Source: Streptomyces albus subsp. albus
Lineage (GTDB): Bacteria > Actinomycetota > Actinomycetes > Streptomycetales > Streptomycetaceae
DNA length: 64,000 nucleotides
Direction: 5' to 3'
Assembly (NCBI RefSeq): GCF_000725885.1
Contig: NZ_JODR01000009.1
Location: 1 to 64,000 of the forward strand
The notes under the pieces: model-generated
Database searches by the model: none
What the model saw: only the letters and a program-made list of their open reading frames with translations
What the model was told of the DNA's origin: nothing
Shown here: positions 7,555 to 16,631 of the stretch, piece by piece
Position numbering within the stretch: the first letter of the stretch is position 1
Layout of the letters: every line of letters starts with the position of its first letter
Program-made: the position numbers and the translations under genes

Positions 7555-9408
7555 TCAGCGCTCCAGCAGGCTCACGTCGCGCACCGCGCCGCGGTCGGCG
7601 CTGGTGGCCATCGCGGCGTAGGCGCGCAGCGCGGTGGACACCTTGCGGTCGCGCGAGGCGGGGAGGTAACGCCCGCCCAGCGCCTCCCGGCGGGCCGCCA
7701 GCGTCTCGTCGGGCACGTCCAGCCGGATCTGCCGGTTGGGGATGTCGATGACGACGGTGTCGCCGTCCTCCACCAGCGCGATGGTGCCGCCGCCCGCCGC
7801 CTCCGGCGAGATGTGGCCGATCGACAGGCCGGAGGTGCCGCCGGAGAACCGCCCGTCGGTGATCAGCGCGCAGGCCTTGCCCAGCCCGCGGCCCTTGAGG
7901 AACGAGGTCGGGTACAGCATTTCCTGCATACCCGGGCCGCCCTTGGGTCCCTCGTAGCGGATGACGACGACGTCGCCCTCCTTGACCGTCTTGTCGAGGA
8001 TCTTCTGGACGGCCTCCTCCTGGGACTCGCACACCACGGCCGGCCCGGTGAAGGTCAGGATGGACTCGTCGACGCCGGCGGTCTTCACCACGCAGCCGTT
8101 CTCGGCGAGGTTGCCGTAGAGGACGGCCAGCCCGCCCTCGGCGGAGTAGGCGTGCTCCACGTCACGGATGCAGCCGCCCGCCGCGTCGGTGTCCAGCGTC
8201 TCCCAGCGCTCGGACTGCGAGAACGCCTCCGCCGAGCGCACGCAGCCGGGCGCCGCGTGGAACATCTCGACCGCCTCCGGGGAGGGGGAGCCGCCGCGGA
8301 TGTCCCAGGTCTTGAGCCACTCGGCCAGCGAGTCCGCGTGGACGGAGTGCACGTCCTCGTTGAGGAGGCCGCCGCGGTACAGCTCGCCCAGGATGGCGGG
8401 GATGCCGCCGGCCCGGTGCACGTCCTCCATGTAGTAGGTGCCGTTCGGCGTCACGTTCGGGGCGACCTTGGCCAGGCACGGCAGCCTGCGGGAGAGCCGG
8501 TCGATGTCGGCCATCGTGAAGTCCAGCTCCGCCTCCTGCGCGGCGGCCAGCAGGTGCAGGATCGTGTTGGTGGAGCCGCCCATCGCGATGTCGAGGGCCA
8601 TGGCGTTCTCGAAGGCGGCGCGGGAGCCGATGCTGCGGGGCAGCACGGTGGCGTCGTCCTGGTCGTAGTACCGCTTGGCGGCCTCCACGACCGTGCGGCC
8701 CGCCGTCTCGTACAGCTCCTTGCGGGCGGTGTGGGTGGCCAGCACGGAGCCGTTGCCCGGCAGGGCCAGGCCGATGGCCTCGGTGAGGCAGTTCATCGAG
8801 TTCGCGGTGAACATGCCCGAACAGGAGCCGCAGGTGGGGCAGGCGTTCTGCTCGATGCGGAGGATGTCCTCGTCGGAGACGTTCTCGTTCGCCGCCTCCG
8901 ACATCGCGTCGATCAGGTCGAGCTTGCGGACGGTGCCGTTCACCAGCGTCGCGCGGCCGGCCTCCATGGGACCGCCGGAGACGAAGACGGTGGGGATGTT
9001 CAGCCGCATCGCGGCCATCAGCATCCCCGGGGTGATCTTGTCGCAGTTGGAGATGCAGATCAGCGCGTCCGCGCAGTGCGCCTCCACCATGTACTCGACC
9101 GAGTCGGCGATCAGGTCGCGGGAGGGCAGCGAGTAGAGCATGCCGCCGTGCCCCATGGCGATGCCGTCGTCCACCGCGATCGAGTTGAACTCGCGCGGGA
9201 TGCCGCCCGCCGCCTTGACCGCCTCGCTGACGATCCGGCCCACCGGCTGGAGGTGGGTGTGGCCGGGGACGAACTCGGTGAAGCTGTTGGCGACGGCCAC
9301 GATCGGCTTGCCGAAGTCCTCGCGCGCTACGCCGGACGCCTGCATGAGGGCGCGCGCCCCCGCCATGTTGCGTCCGTGGGTGACCGTGCGGGACCTCAGC
9401 TCGGGCAT
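7555..9408 (-). CDS. ilvD: Dihydroxy-acid dehydratase
   Basis: IlvD, 617 residues, dehydrates dihydroxyisovalerate and dihydroxymethylvalerate in valine, isoleucine and pantothenate synthesis. It is a cytosolic Fe-S enzyme. Cluster and active-site motifs are intact: [29 protein letters not shown], and the N-terminal region [21 protein letters not shown]. The length matches the long (Escherichia coli-type) IlvD class. ATG 9408 has GGGAGAGG just upstream. A perfect inverted repeat overlaps the probable -35 region about 70-95 bp upstream, suggesting control by a repressor. Confidence 0.97.
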   Translation of the reverse strand: MPELRSRTVTHGRNMAGARALMQASGVAREDFGKPIVAVANSFTEFVPGHTHLQPVGRIVSEAVKAAGGIPREFNSIAVDDGIAMGHGGMLYSLPSRDLIADSVEYMVEAHCADALICISNCDKITPGMLMAAMRLNIPTVFVSGGPMEAGRATLVNGTVRKLDLIDAMSEAANENVSDEDILRIEQNACPTCGSCSGMFTANSMNCLTEAIGLALPGNGSVLATHTARKELYETAGRTVVEAAKRYYDQDDATVLPRSIGSRAAFENAMALDIAMGGSTNTILHLLAAAQEAELDFTMADIDRLSRRLPCLAKVAPNVTPNGTYYMEDVHRAGGIPAILGELYRGGLLNEDVHSVHADSLAEWLKTWDIRGGSPSPEAVEMFHAAPGCVRSAEAFSQSERWETLDTDAAGGCIRDVEHAYSAEGGLAVLYGNLAENGCVVKTAGVDESILTFTGPAVVCESQEEAVQKILDKTVKEGDVVVIRYEGPKGGPGMQEMLYPTSFLKGRGLGKACALITDGRFSGGTSGLSIGHISPEAAGGGTIALVEDGDTVVIDIPNRQIRLDVPDETLAARREALGGRYLPASRDRKVSTALRAYAAMATSADRGAVRDVSLLER

Positions 9409-9458
9409 GGCTGCCTCTCCCTTGAAAGTGCCTGGGGAAGAACCCTCGTGAAGATCCG

Positions 9459-9501
9459 AGGGTACGCCTCCCGCTCAAGATCCGGACAGTGGGTCCGGAT
9501 C
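9459..9501 (-). promoter_or_regulatory. ilvD promoter with overlapping inverted repeat
   Basis: On the minus strand TACCCT (9464..9459) is a plausible -10. A perfect palindrome with arms GATCCGGAC (9479-9487) and GTCCGGATC (9493-9501) covers the expected -35 position. Either an operator or a hairpin ending the upstream isomerase transcript would fit. Confidence 0.4.
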
Positions 9502-9590
9502 GTGGGCATATCCCGGTACGGGCACGGGCCGGGCCCTCCGTACGGGGGGCCTCCTGCGGGGCCCGCCGTGCGGGCGGCCGGCCGGCCCGG

Positions 9591-9660
9591 GGTGACGGCG
9601 GGGTGCCAGGTGACGGCGGCCCGGAATGACGGCGGTGCCGGGGTGACCGCGGTACCGGGG
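9591..9660. repeat. Short tandem repeat of about 17 bp
   Basis: Four imperfect copies of GGTGACGGCGG plus a 5-7 nt spacer lie directly beyond the stop codon of the isomerase gene. The rest of the ilvD-isomerase gap is GC-rich with no gene. Confidence 0.5.
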
Positions 9661-9667
9661 CCGTCGC

Positions 9668-10516
9668 TCAGCCGTTCCCGCAGCCCGCGGCGTCCCCGGT
9701 GGGCAGGTCCCTCGGAGCCGCGAGGTGCAGACGGGTGAAGGCCAGGGCCTCCGCCAGGTCCTCCTCACGCTCGGCCGCCGACATGGCACGCCGGGTGTTG
9801 ACCTCCACCACCACATGACCGTCGAACCCGCGCGCCGCCAGCCGCTCCAGGATCTCGGCACACGGCTGCGAGCCGCGCCCCGGCACCAGGTGCTCGTCCT
9901 TGGCGGAACCGTTGCCGTCGGCGATGTGCACATGCCCCAGCCGGTCCCCCATGCGCTCCACCATGGCCGTCGCGTCGTTGCGGGCCGTGGCCGTGTGCGA
10001 CAGGTCGAGGGTGAAGTGCCGGTAGTCGTTCTGGGTCGGGTCCCAGTCGGGTGCGTAGGCGAGCATCTCCCGGTCGCGGTAGCGCCACGGGTACATGTTC
10101 TCCACCGCGAACCGCACATCGGTCTCGTCGGCCATGCGCCAGACGCCGCGCTCGAACTCCCGGGCGTAGGCGCGCTGCCAGCGGAACGGCGGATGCACCA
10201 CCACCGTCGAGGCGCCCAGCGTCTCCGCCGCCGTACGGGCCCGCACCAGCTTCTCCCACGGGTCCTTCGCCCAGACCCGCTGGGTGATCAGCAGGCACGG
10301 GGCGTGGACGGCGAGGATGGGGACGCCGTGGAAGTCGGACAGACGGCGCAGCGCCTCCACGTCCTGACTGACCGGATCGGTCCACACCATGACCTCGACC
10401 CCGTCGTAGCCGAGCCGTGCGGCGATCTCGAACGCCGCGGCCGTCGACTCCGGATACACCGAGGCCGTCGACAGCGCGACCTTCGCCTGGGGGACCCGTA
10501 CGCTTTCGATGCCCAC
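9668..10516 (-). CDS. Sugar phosphate isomerase/epimerase-like TIM-barrel protein
   Basis: A 282-residue protein of the xylose-isomerase-like AP-endonuclease-2 superfamily (PF01261). Barrel-strand motifs with likely metal ligands are visible: [58 protein letters not shown] and HVVVEVNTR. The Glu, Asp, His and Glu sit where the divalent metal binds in the family. The substrate cannot be predicted. GTG 10516 follows TAGGGT (10528..10523) by 6 nt, the leaderless pattern. Upstream lies a 430-bp repeat-rich gap before the Ppx-like gene on the same strand. Confidence 0.8.
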   Translation of the reverse strand: MGIESVRVPQAKVALSTASVYPESTAAAFEIAARLGYDGVEVMVWTDPVSQDVEALRRLSDFHGVPILAVHAPCLLITQRVWAKDPWEKLVRARTAAETLGASTVVVHPPFRWQRAYAREFERGVWRMADETDVRFAVENMYPWRYRDREMLAYAPDWDPTQNDYRHFTLDLSHTATARNDATAMVERMGDRLGHVHIADGNGSAKDEHLVPGRGSQPCAEILERLAARGFDGHVVVEVNTRRAMSAAEREEDLAEALAFTRLHLAAPRDLPTGDAAGCGNG

Positions 10517-10616
10517 CCAGCCACCCTAAGCGCGCGGTCCGCCCCGCGAAGGGGCCGGACGGGAGAAGGGGACCGGGCTCACATCCGCCGCACCGGCGCA
10601 CCCCCGCTCACTGGCG

Positions 10617-10945
10617 GGCGACCTGGCCGGCATCCGGTCCGGTGACCCGGGCGGCATCCGGTCCGGTGGCCCCGTCGGCATCCGACCCGGTGGGCCCGTC
10701 GGCATCCGACCCGGTCACGTGGCCGGCGTCCCTTCCGGATGACCGTTCAGCTTCCGGTCCGGCCGCCCGGCCGCGCATCCCTCCCGCCGTCCGTCCAGCC
10801 TCCAGCCCGATCGCCCGGCCGCGCTTTCCTTCCGGTCACCTAGTCGGCGTGCGGTCCAGTCGGCGTCCGGTCCGGCCGCCCGGCCGCGCGGCCCTTCCCG
10901 ATGCCCGTTCGGCCTCCGGTCCCGTCACCCCGCCGGCGTCCGGTC
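10617..10945. repeat. 24-bp tandem array
   Basis: Consecutive 24-bp units resemble GTCGGCATCCG followed by a variable G/C-rich half. They are nearly perfect between about 10622 and 10780 and decay after that. The array fills most of the 10517-10946 gap and ends at the stop codon of the Ppx-like gene. One forward frame reads as an octapeptide repeat (ASGPVTRA-like), but no start, ribosome site or conserved domain supports coding. Confidence 0.8.
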
Positions 10946-10946
10946 C

Positions 10947-11870
10947 TCATCCCGTGGGCATCCGGTCCAGGCGGCGCAGCAGGACGCCCTCCCGGAGGGC
11001 CCAGGGGCAGATCTCGGCCTCCGCCACCCGGAAGAGGTCCATGACGCCTTCCGCCACCAGCGCCCCGGCCGCGAGCTGCCGCGCCCGGCCCTGCGAGACG
11101 CCCGGCAGCCCGGCACGCTCCGCCGCCGGCATCGCCACCAGTCCGGGCACCCGCTCCTGGAGCGCCGTACGGCTCAGCACCCGGCCCTCGCCGCCGCGGG
11201 CCGGTCCGCCGGCCACCCGTGCCAACTGCTTGAACGTCTTCGACGTGGCCACCACCCGGTCCGGCGGGCCGAGGCGGGTGAAGTCCCCCACAACACGGGC
11301 GATCTCCGCCCGCACATGCCGCCGCAGCGCCCCCACGTCCGCCGGGTCCGGCGGGTCGCCGGGCAGCCAGCTCGCGGTGAGCCGGCCGGCCCCCAGCGGC
11401 AGCGACACCGCGACGTCGGGCTCCTCGTCCACCCCGTACGCCATCTCCAGCGAGCCGCCGCCGATGTCCAGCACCAGCATCCGCCCGGCCGACCAGCCGA
11501 ACCAGCGCCGCGCCGCGAGGAACGTCAGCCGTGCCTCGTCGGTGCCCGACAGCACCTCCAGCTTGACGCCCGCCTCCTGCGCGACCCGGCCCAGCACGCG
11601 CTCGGCGTTGGGGGCCTCACGCACCGCTGAGGTCGCGAACGGCAGCAGCGCCTCGACGCCCTTCTCCTCCGAGACGCGGAGCGCCTCCGCGACGGCCGCG
11701 CTCAGCCGCTCGGCGCCCTCCTCGCTGATCGCCCCGTCGTCCTCCAGTAGTTCGGCGAGCTTCAGCGTCGCCTTGTGCGAGTGCGCGGGCAGGGGGCGGG
11801 CGCCGGGGTGCGCGTCCACCACCAGCAGGTGCACCGTGTTCGAACCCACGTCGAGAACACCGAGTCGCAT
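10947..11870 (-). CDS. Ppx/GppA-family phosphatase
   Basis: A 307-residue actin-fold protein of the exopolyphosphatase/pppGpp phosphohydrolase family (PF02541). Phosphate-binding loops are intact: [18 protein letters not shown] at the N-terminus, TSAVREAPN, and [16 protein letters not shown] mid-protein, with a conserved Glu in the [10 protein letters not shown] loop. The length matches the short actinobacterial Ppx type, which lacks the C-terminal HD domain of Escherichia coli Ppx. TAGCGT (11883..11878) lies 7 nt before ATG 11870, so the mRNA is probably leaderless. It likely acts on polyphosphate; which of the two activities dominates cannot be told. Confidence 0.88.
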   Translation of the reverse strand: MRLGVLDVGSNTVHLLVVDAHPGARPLPAHSHKATLKLAELLEDDGAISEEGAERLSAAVAEALRVSEEKGVEALLPFATSAVREAPNAERVLGRVAQEAGVKLEVLSGTDEARLTFLAARRWFGWSAGRMLVLDIGGGSLEMAYGVDEEPDVAVSLPLGAGRLTASWLPGDPPDPADVGALRRHVRAEIARVVGDFTRLGPPDRVVATSKTFKQLARVAGGPARGGEGRVLSRTALQERVPGLVAMPAAERAGLPGVSQGRARQLAAGALVAEGVMDLFRVAEAEICPWALREGVLLRRLDRMPTG

Positions 11871-11954
11871 ACCGAGCACGCTAGCCCCTCCCGGTGAACC
11901 GCCGCCGGGCGACGGCACCCCCGGGCCACGGCGACGGCCCCGTACGCTGGGCGT

Positions 11955-12845
11955 GTGGGTACGACGAAAGCGGCGAAGCAGCAGAACCGGGACGGCGTGC
12001 GCGGGGCGCACGGCACGGCGTCCGCACAGACGCGGCCCGGTGCGGCCCGCGACGAGGAGGTCGGCCTCGACTTCCCGCGCGCATGGGTGGAGTTCCCGGA
12101 CCCCGCGGACGACGAACAGGTCTTCCGTTGCGACCTGACCTGGCTGACCTCCCGCTGGCAGTGCCTGTTCGGCAACGGCTGCCAGGGCATCACCGCGGGC
12201 CGCGCCGAGGACGGCTGCTGCACGCTCGGCGCCCACTTCTCCGACGAGGAGGACGAGCAGCGCGTCGCCGGGCACGTGGCGCGGCTCACCCCCGAGATGT
12301 GGCAGTTCCACGGCGTCGGCACCGGCCCTCACGGCTGGGCCGAGGTCAACGAGGAGGGCGAACGGCAGACCCGCCGCTTCCAGGGGGCCTGCATCTTCCA
12401 CAACCGCGCCGGGTTCGAGGGCGGCGCCGGCTGCGCACTGCACCTGCTCGCGCTGCGCGAGGGCCGCGAACCGCTGGAGACGAAGCCCGACGTGTGCTGG
12501 CAGGTGCCGATCCGGCGCAGCTACGAATGGGTGGAGCTGCCCGACGGCGAGGAAGTCCTGTACGTGTCGATCGGCGAGTACGACCGGCGCGGCTGGGGCT
12601 CCGGCGGTCATGACCTGCACTGGTGGTGCACCGCCGCGCCGTCCGCACACGGTGCCGGGCAGCCCGTCTACGTCTCGTACCGCGCCGAGCTGATCGAATT
12701 GATGGGCAAGGCCGGTTACGACCGCCTCGCCGAGCTGTGCGAGCAGCGCCTGGCCGCCCAGCTCCCCCTGGTGGCCCCCCACCCGGCGGACCCGCCCGCC
12801 CCGTCGGCGAGCACGCCGGCGACGGACGCGGCGCAGGAGGACTGA
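11955..12845 (+). CDS. Cysteine-rich protein, possible metal- or Fe-S-binding (YkgJ/DUF3109-like)
   Basis: A 296-residue protein whose central part holds a cysteine cluster: [31 protein letters not shown], then [20 protein letters not shown] and DVCWQVP. The spacing resembles CXnC/CC clusters of YkgJ/DUF3109-type putative Zn/Fe-chelating proteins, but I cannot confirm the family. The N-terminal 35 and C-terminal 25 residues look disordered. GTG 11955 follows TACGCT (11943-11948) by 6 nt, so the transcript is probably leaderless. The gene is divergent from the Ppx-like gene with only 84 bp between the starts. Function unknown. Confidence 0.8.
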   Translation: MGTTKAAKQQNRDGVRGAHGTASAQTRPGAARDEEVGLDFPRAWVEFPDPADDEQVFRCDLTWLTSRWQCLFGNGCQGITAGRAEDGCCTLGAHFSDEEDEQRVAGHVARLTPEMWQFHGVGTGPHGWAEVNEEGERQTRRFQGACIFHNRAGFEGGAGCALHLLALREGREPLETKPDVCWQVPIRRSYEWVELPDGEEVLYVSIGEYDRRGWGSGGHDLHWWCTAAPSAHGAGQPVYVSYRAELIELMGKAGYDRLAELCEQRLAAQLPLVAPHPADPPAPSASTPATDAAQED

Positions 12846-12868
12846 GGCCTCTCCCGGGATCCCGCCGA

Positions 12869-12896
12869 GCCCGGGCCCAGGGGCGCCGCCCCGGGC
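12869..12896. terminator. Candidate hairpin between convergent genes
   Basis: GCCCGGG (12869-12875) and CCCGGGC (12890-12896) flank a G/C-rich loop 24 bp beyond the stop of the cysteine-rich gene. The remaining gap to 13013 has loose GACGGACTCGACCGG-type repeats and no gene. Confidence 0.4.
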
Positions 12897-13013
12897 CGCC
12901 GGAGCACGGCGTCGCGCGGTGGACGGGCTCGACCGGCGGACGGACCGGGACCGACGGACGCACCTCGACCAGCAGACGGACTCGGCCGGCTGACGCGCTC
13001 GACCGGTGTGCCG

Positions 13014-14609
13014 TCAGGACGGGGAGCCCGTCGGGGACGGGGACGAGGGGTGCGGCGTCGTCGATTCCGAGGACGAGGAGGGCGAGTCCGTCGGCGAGGG
13101 GTCCTGCTCCGGTGCGGCCGGGGCCTGCGGAACCGCCGGCCGCAGCGCGGGAGCCGCGAACAACGACGATGGACTCCGGACGGCCGACGGGGGCGCCTCG
13201 CCCTCCCCGGCGCCCTTTTGCGCACCGGGGCGAGCCCCCTTCCCGGTGCGCTCCCCGGCGCCGGCATGCTCCTCGGCGGCTCGTGAGCCGGACGGGCCGG
13301 TACCGCCGTGGGCCGCGGCACCCGGCCCGTCCGGGGCTTTCGGGGCGCCCGGTCCGGCTGCCCGCCACGGGAGCGGCGCGCCGTCCCCGGCGGTGGGGGG
13401 ACCGTGTCCGGCACGGCCCCGGTCCGGTACGCCGCCGGGAGTGCCGCCGCCGGGCGCGGGGGCACCGCCGTGGGCGTGCGGCTCCTCGGGCGCGGCAGCG
13501 GAACGGTCCGCCTGCTCGCCCGCCACCGGCGCCCCGCGGGACGCGGTCCACAGCGCGAACACCGGAGCGGTCAGTACGGCGGCGACGACGGTCGAGGCGA
13601 GCGCCCGCCCGCGCAGCCGCTCCCGGCGGGCCGGCCGGTTCGGGTCGCAGACGGGGAATCCGTTCCGGTCGAAGCGGGGCGTGCGCTGGGCCCGCGCCCC
13701 CCGGGCCAGCTCGACGGCCGCGTCCACGGCCCGGCGGGGCGCCTCCACCAGCGCGAGGGTGGCGGTCGCCGGCGCGGTGCCCGGCCAGGAGACCCCCGCC
13801 ATGGCGCGCTCGGCGGCACGGCGGCACTGGGGGCACTCGTCCACGTGCCGTACCAGTTCGCGGCGGAGTGCCGTGCCCAGCAGCAGCCGGTCGTCGCCGG
13901 CGAGGCGGGTGACCGCGGGGCAGCCGCCGCTCTCCACGACGCGCAGCGCGGCCCGGGTGCGCTCCACCTCGCAGGCCGCCTTCATCAGCAGGTCCTCGGT
14001 TTCGCCGGTGCTCATCGACAGCACCGCGCCGATCTGTGCGGGCGTCAGTCTGTGCCGGACGGACAGTTCCAGTGCCTCGCGCTGTTCGGCCGTGGTGCCG
14101 GCGGCCTCGGGCCACGCCAGCGTGGCCAGCTCGCGGCGTCGCCGGGCACGGGTCGCGTCGTCCAGCAGGGTGTGCCCCGCTGCGGGCGAGGCGGGCACGC
14201 CGGGTGTCTTTCCGGGGCCCGGGGCGCAGGGTGCGGGGCCGTCGGCCACGCGTCCGGTGCCGAAGGTGGTGCCGGCGCAGGCGGCGGCCCGGTGCGCGAG
14301 TCTGCGCAGGCACGCCCAGCGGGCCAGCGCGTACAGCCAGGGACGGGTCGCCGTCGCGTCCTGCGGCGCCCGGCCGCGGGCGTGCTGGCGGTCGGCGAGG
14401 ATGAGCGTTTCGCCGAGTGCGGCGAGCGCGGCCTCGTGCTCGCACATCACGGACAGGCAGTAGGTGAACAGCCCGTCCAGATGGGGCTCGTAGGCGTGCG
14501 GCGTGCCGCTCTCCCGGGTGGCCGGCTCTCCGGGTCCTGTCCTCCCCTTCCGGTGCGCTGGCGGTGCGCCGGTGGGGTCCGTCGGGTGCTCGCGCCTGCT
14601 CGTCATCAC
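13014..14609 (-). CDS. Sigma-70-like protein fused to zinc-finger anti-sigma-like domain and membrane anchor
   Basis: About 531 residues. An ECF-like region 2 (about residues 40-115, LFTYCLSVMCEHEAALAALG... WLYALARWACLRRLAHR) is followed by a region-4-like helix-turn-helix (about 180-215, LTPAQIGAVLSMSTGETEDL). Next comes an H-X3-C-X2-C zinc finger (HVDECPQCRRA, near residue 255), a single transmembrane helix (about 335-357) and a roughly 170-residue Pro/Gly/Ala-rich tail that should lie outside the cell. This combines a sigma factor and its membrane anti-sigma factor in one chain. TACCGT (14622..14617) is 7 nt upstream of GTG 14609; ATG 14606 is the alternative start. Whether it is a true sigma factor is uncertain, because region 2 is divergent. 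Confidence 0.75.
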   Translation of the reverse strand: MMTSRREHPTDPTGAPPAHRKGRTGPGEPATRESGTPHAYEPHLDGLFTYCLSVMCEHEAALAALGETLILADRQHARGRAPQDATATRPWLYALARWACLRRLAHRAAACAGTTFGTGRVADGPAPCAPGPGKTPGVPASPAAGHTLLDDATRARRRRELATLAWPEAAGTTAEQREALELSVRHRLTPAQIGAVLSMSTGETEDLLMKAACEVERTRAALRVVESGGCPAVTRLAGDDRLLLGTALRRELVRHVDECPQCRRAAERAMAGVSWPGTAPATATLALVEAPRRAVDAAVELARGARAQRTPRFDRNGFPVCDPNRPARRERLRGRALASTVVAAVLTAPVFALWTASRGAPVAGEQADRSAAAPEEPHAHGGAPAPGGGTPGGVPDRGRAGHGPPTAGDGAPLPWRAAGPGAPKAPDGPGAAAHGGTGPSGSRAAEEHAGAGERTGKGARPGAQKGAGEGEAPPSAVRSPSSLFAAPALRPAVPQAPAAPEQDPSPTDSPSSSSESTTPHPSSPSPTGSPS

Positions 14610-14810
14610 CCCGGCGACGGTAGGCGGATGATGGCGCTTTGCTGGAGTCGCCGACGGCGGATTACTACCTTCGGGTGACACTCAGCGGCAAAAGAGAACA
14701 TATGTCGGGGGTTTGGCGGCAACCGCAACAACACCGTCACAAAGGGCGCACGGGGGTCGCACACCCCGGGACCGGCCGACCGCGCGTGACCCGGTGCCGC
14801 GCACCCGGCC

Positions 14811-14950
14811 GTCGCGGAACGCACCGGAGCGCCCGGATGCCGGCGGGCGCCGAGCCCTCGCGGAGCACACCGGAGCGACCGGATACCGGCGAGCGCCGAG
14901 CCGTCACGGAACGCACCGGAGCCCGGCTGTCAGTGGGCGCCGATACGGTG
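14811..14950. repeat. 46-bp tandem repeat upstream of radA
   Basis: Two full copies (14811-14856 and 14857-14902) and a third partial, diverging copy share the core GAACGCACCGGAGCG and GCGCCGAGCC. They end inside the radA promoter. The rest of the 347-bp divergent gap contains the two leaderless -10 elements and no gene. Confidence 0.7.
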
Positions 14951-14956
14951 ACCGTC

Positions 14957-16345
14957 ATGGCTGCCCGTAAGTCGTCCGCCAAGGACCGCCCCACCTACCG
15001 CTGCACCGAATGCGGCTGGCAGACCGCCAAATGGCTCGGGCGGTGCCCGGAGTGCCACGCCTGGGGCACCGTCGAGGAGGTGGGCGCCGCCCCGGCCGTC
15101 CGCACCACGGCGCCCGGCCGGGTGTCCGCGCCCGCGCTGCCGATCGGCCAGGTCGACGGCGCCCGCGCGACCGCCCGCGGCACGGGCGTGCCCGAACTGG
15201 ACCGGGTGCTGGGCGGCGGACTGGTGCCCGGCGCCGTCGTGCTGCTGGCCGGCGAACCGGGCGTGGGCAAGTCCACCCTGCTGCTGGACGTGGCGGCCAA
15301 GGCCGCCGACGAGGAACACCGCACTCTGTACGTGACCGGCGAGGAGTCCGCGGGGCAGGTACGGCTGCGTGCCGACCGCATCGGCGCCCTGAGCGAGCAT
15401 CTTTATCTGGCCGCAGAGACGGACCTGTCGGCCGTGCTGGGCCACCTGGACGAGGTCAAGCCCTCGCTGCTGGTGCTGGACTCGGTGCAGACGGTCGCCT
15501 CCCCCGAGATCGACGGCGCGCCCGGCGGCATGGCGCAGGTGCGGGAGGTGGCCGGGGCGCTGATCCGCGCCTCGAAGGAGCGCGGCATGTCCACGCTGCT
15601 GGTCGGCCACGTCACCAAGGACGGCGCCATCGCCGGGCCGCGCCTGCTGGAACACCTCGTCGACGTCGTCCTGCACTTCGAGGGCGACCGGCACGCGCGG
15701 CTGCGTCTGGTGCGCGGTGTCAAGAACCGCTACGGCGCCACGGACGAGGTCGGCTGCTTCGAGCTGCACGACGAGGGCATCACGGGCCTGGCCGACCCCT
15801 CCGGCCTCTTCCTGACCCGCCGCGACGAGCCCGTGCCGGGCACCTGTCTGACGGTGACGCTGGAGGGCCGCAGGCCGCTGGTCGCCGAGGTGCAGGCCCT
15901 CACCGTGGACAGCCAGATCCCGTCACCCCGCCGCACCACCTCCGGTCTGGAGAACTCCCGCGTCTCGATGATGCTGGCCGTGCTGGAGCAGCGGGGCCGG
16001 ATCAACGCGCTGGGCAAGCGGGACATCTACAGCGCCACCGTCGGCGGGGTGAAGCTGTCGGAGCCCGCCGCCGACCTGGCCGTCGCCCTCGCCCTGGCCA
16101 GCGCGGCCGGTGACACGCCGTTGCCGAAGAATCTGGTGGCGATCGGCGAGGTCGGCCTGGCCGGGGAGGTGCGCCGGGTGACGGGCATCCAGCGGCGGCT
16201 GTCGGAGGCGGCCCGGCTGGGCTTCACCCACGCCCTGGTGCCGGGCGACCCGGGCCGCGTCCCCGACGGTATGCGTGTTCTGGAGGTCGCCGACATCGGC
16301 GAGGCCCTCCGGGTGCTGCCCGCGCGCCCCGCCCGCACCGGCTGA
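14957..16345 (+). CDS. radA: DNA repair protein RadA (Sms)
   Basis: RadA, 462 residues, a RecA-like ATPase that promotes branch migration in recombinational repair. It has an N-terminal C4 zinc finger (CTECGWQTAKWLGRCPEC), Walker A (AGEPGVGKSTLLLD), a Walker B strand (SLLVLDSVQT), the RadA-specific KNRYG motif (VKNRYGATDEVGCF), and a C-terminal Lon-protease-like domain. The start is fixed by TACGGT (14944-14949) lying 7 nt upstream of ATG 14957, giving a leaderless mRNA. It is followed by disA, as in other actinomycetes and firmicutes. The two may be partly co-expressed, but disA has its own likely promoter. Confidence 0.97.
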   Translation: MAARKSSAKDRPTYRCTECGWQTAKWLGRCPECHAWGTVEEVGAAPAVRTTAPGRVSAPALPIGQVDGARATARGTGVPELDRVLGGGLVPGAVVLLAGEPGVGKSTLLLDVAAKAADEEHRTLYVTGEESAGQVRLRADRIGALSEHLYLAAETDLSAVLGHLDEVKPSLLVLDSVQTVASPEIDGAPGGMAQVREVAGALIRASKERGMSTLLVGHVTKDGAIAGPRLLEHLVDVVLHFEGDRHARLRLVRGVKNRYGATDEVGCFELHDEGITGLADPSGLFLTRRDEPVPGTCLTVTLEGRRPLVAEVQALTVDSQIPSPRRTTSGLENSRVSMMLAVLEQRGRINALGKRDIYSATVGGVKLSEPAADLAVALALASAAGDTPLPKNLVAIGEVGLAGEVRRVTGIQRRLSEAARLGFTHALVPGDPGRVPDGMRVLEVADIGEALRVLPARPARTG

Positions 16346-16417
16346 GCAGCAGCGCCGCGGTCCCTCGCGTGCTCTCTCCCCCGCGCCTGTGCGCGGCGGC
16401 CCGGCCCCGGCCGGCGC

Positions 16418-16434
16418 CCCGCCCACCGGGCGGG
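16418..16434. terminator. Candidate radA terminator
   Basis: CCCGCCC (16418-16424) and GGGCGGG (16428-16434) form a tight hairpin inside a longer GC-rich fold, 73 bp beyond the radA stop. Confidence 0.4.
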
Positions 16435-16473
16435 CCGGGGAGGCAGCACGCGAGGCGCATCCGGGTGCGCCGG

Positions 16474-16479
16474 TAGACT
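16474..16479 (+). promoter_or_regulatory. Candidate disA -10 element
   Basis: TAGACT stands in the AT-richer part of the radA-disA gap, about 150 nt before the disA start. No convincing -35 is seen, so the sigma factor is undefined. It implies a 5' leader of roughly 145 nt. Confidence 0.35.
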
Positions 16480-16631
16480 TTGCCCCGGTCTCGACCAACC
16501 ACGAGCACCACGGGGGCTGAGTGCGGCACCGCGACAACGGGGGGACCGCACGGCGTCCGCCCCGGTGCGGTGGGCCGGCGATCGGTGGTCGAGGAAACGC
16601 CGACAGGCACCCGCACGACCGAAGGAGTGCA

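Noticed and set aside
6904..9738. 944-codon open frame antisense to ilvD
   Set aside because: It overlaps an unmistakable IlvD and shows Arg/Gly/Val-rich shadow composition.
10417..12138. Forward 573-codon frame over the 24-bp array and the Ppx-like gene
   Set aside because: It is open because of the repeats and the antisense of a real gene; no start signal or domain.
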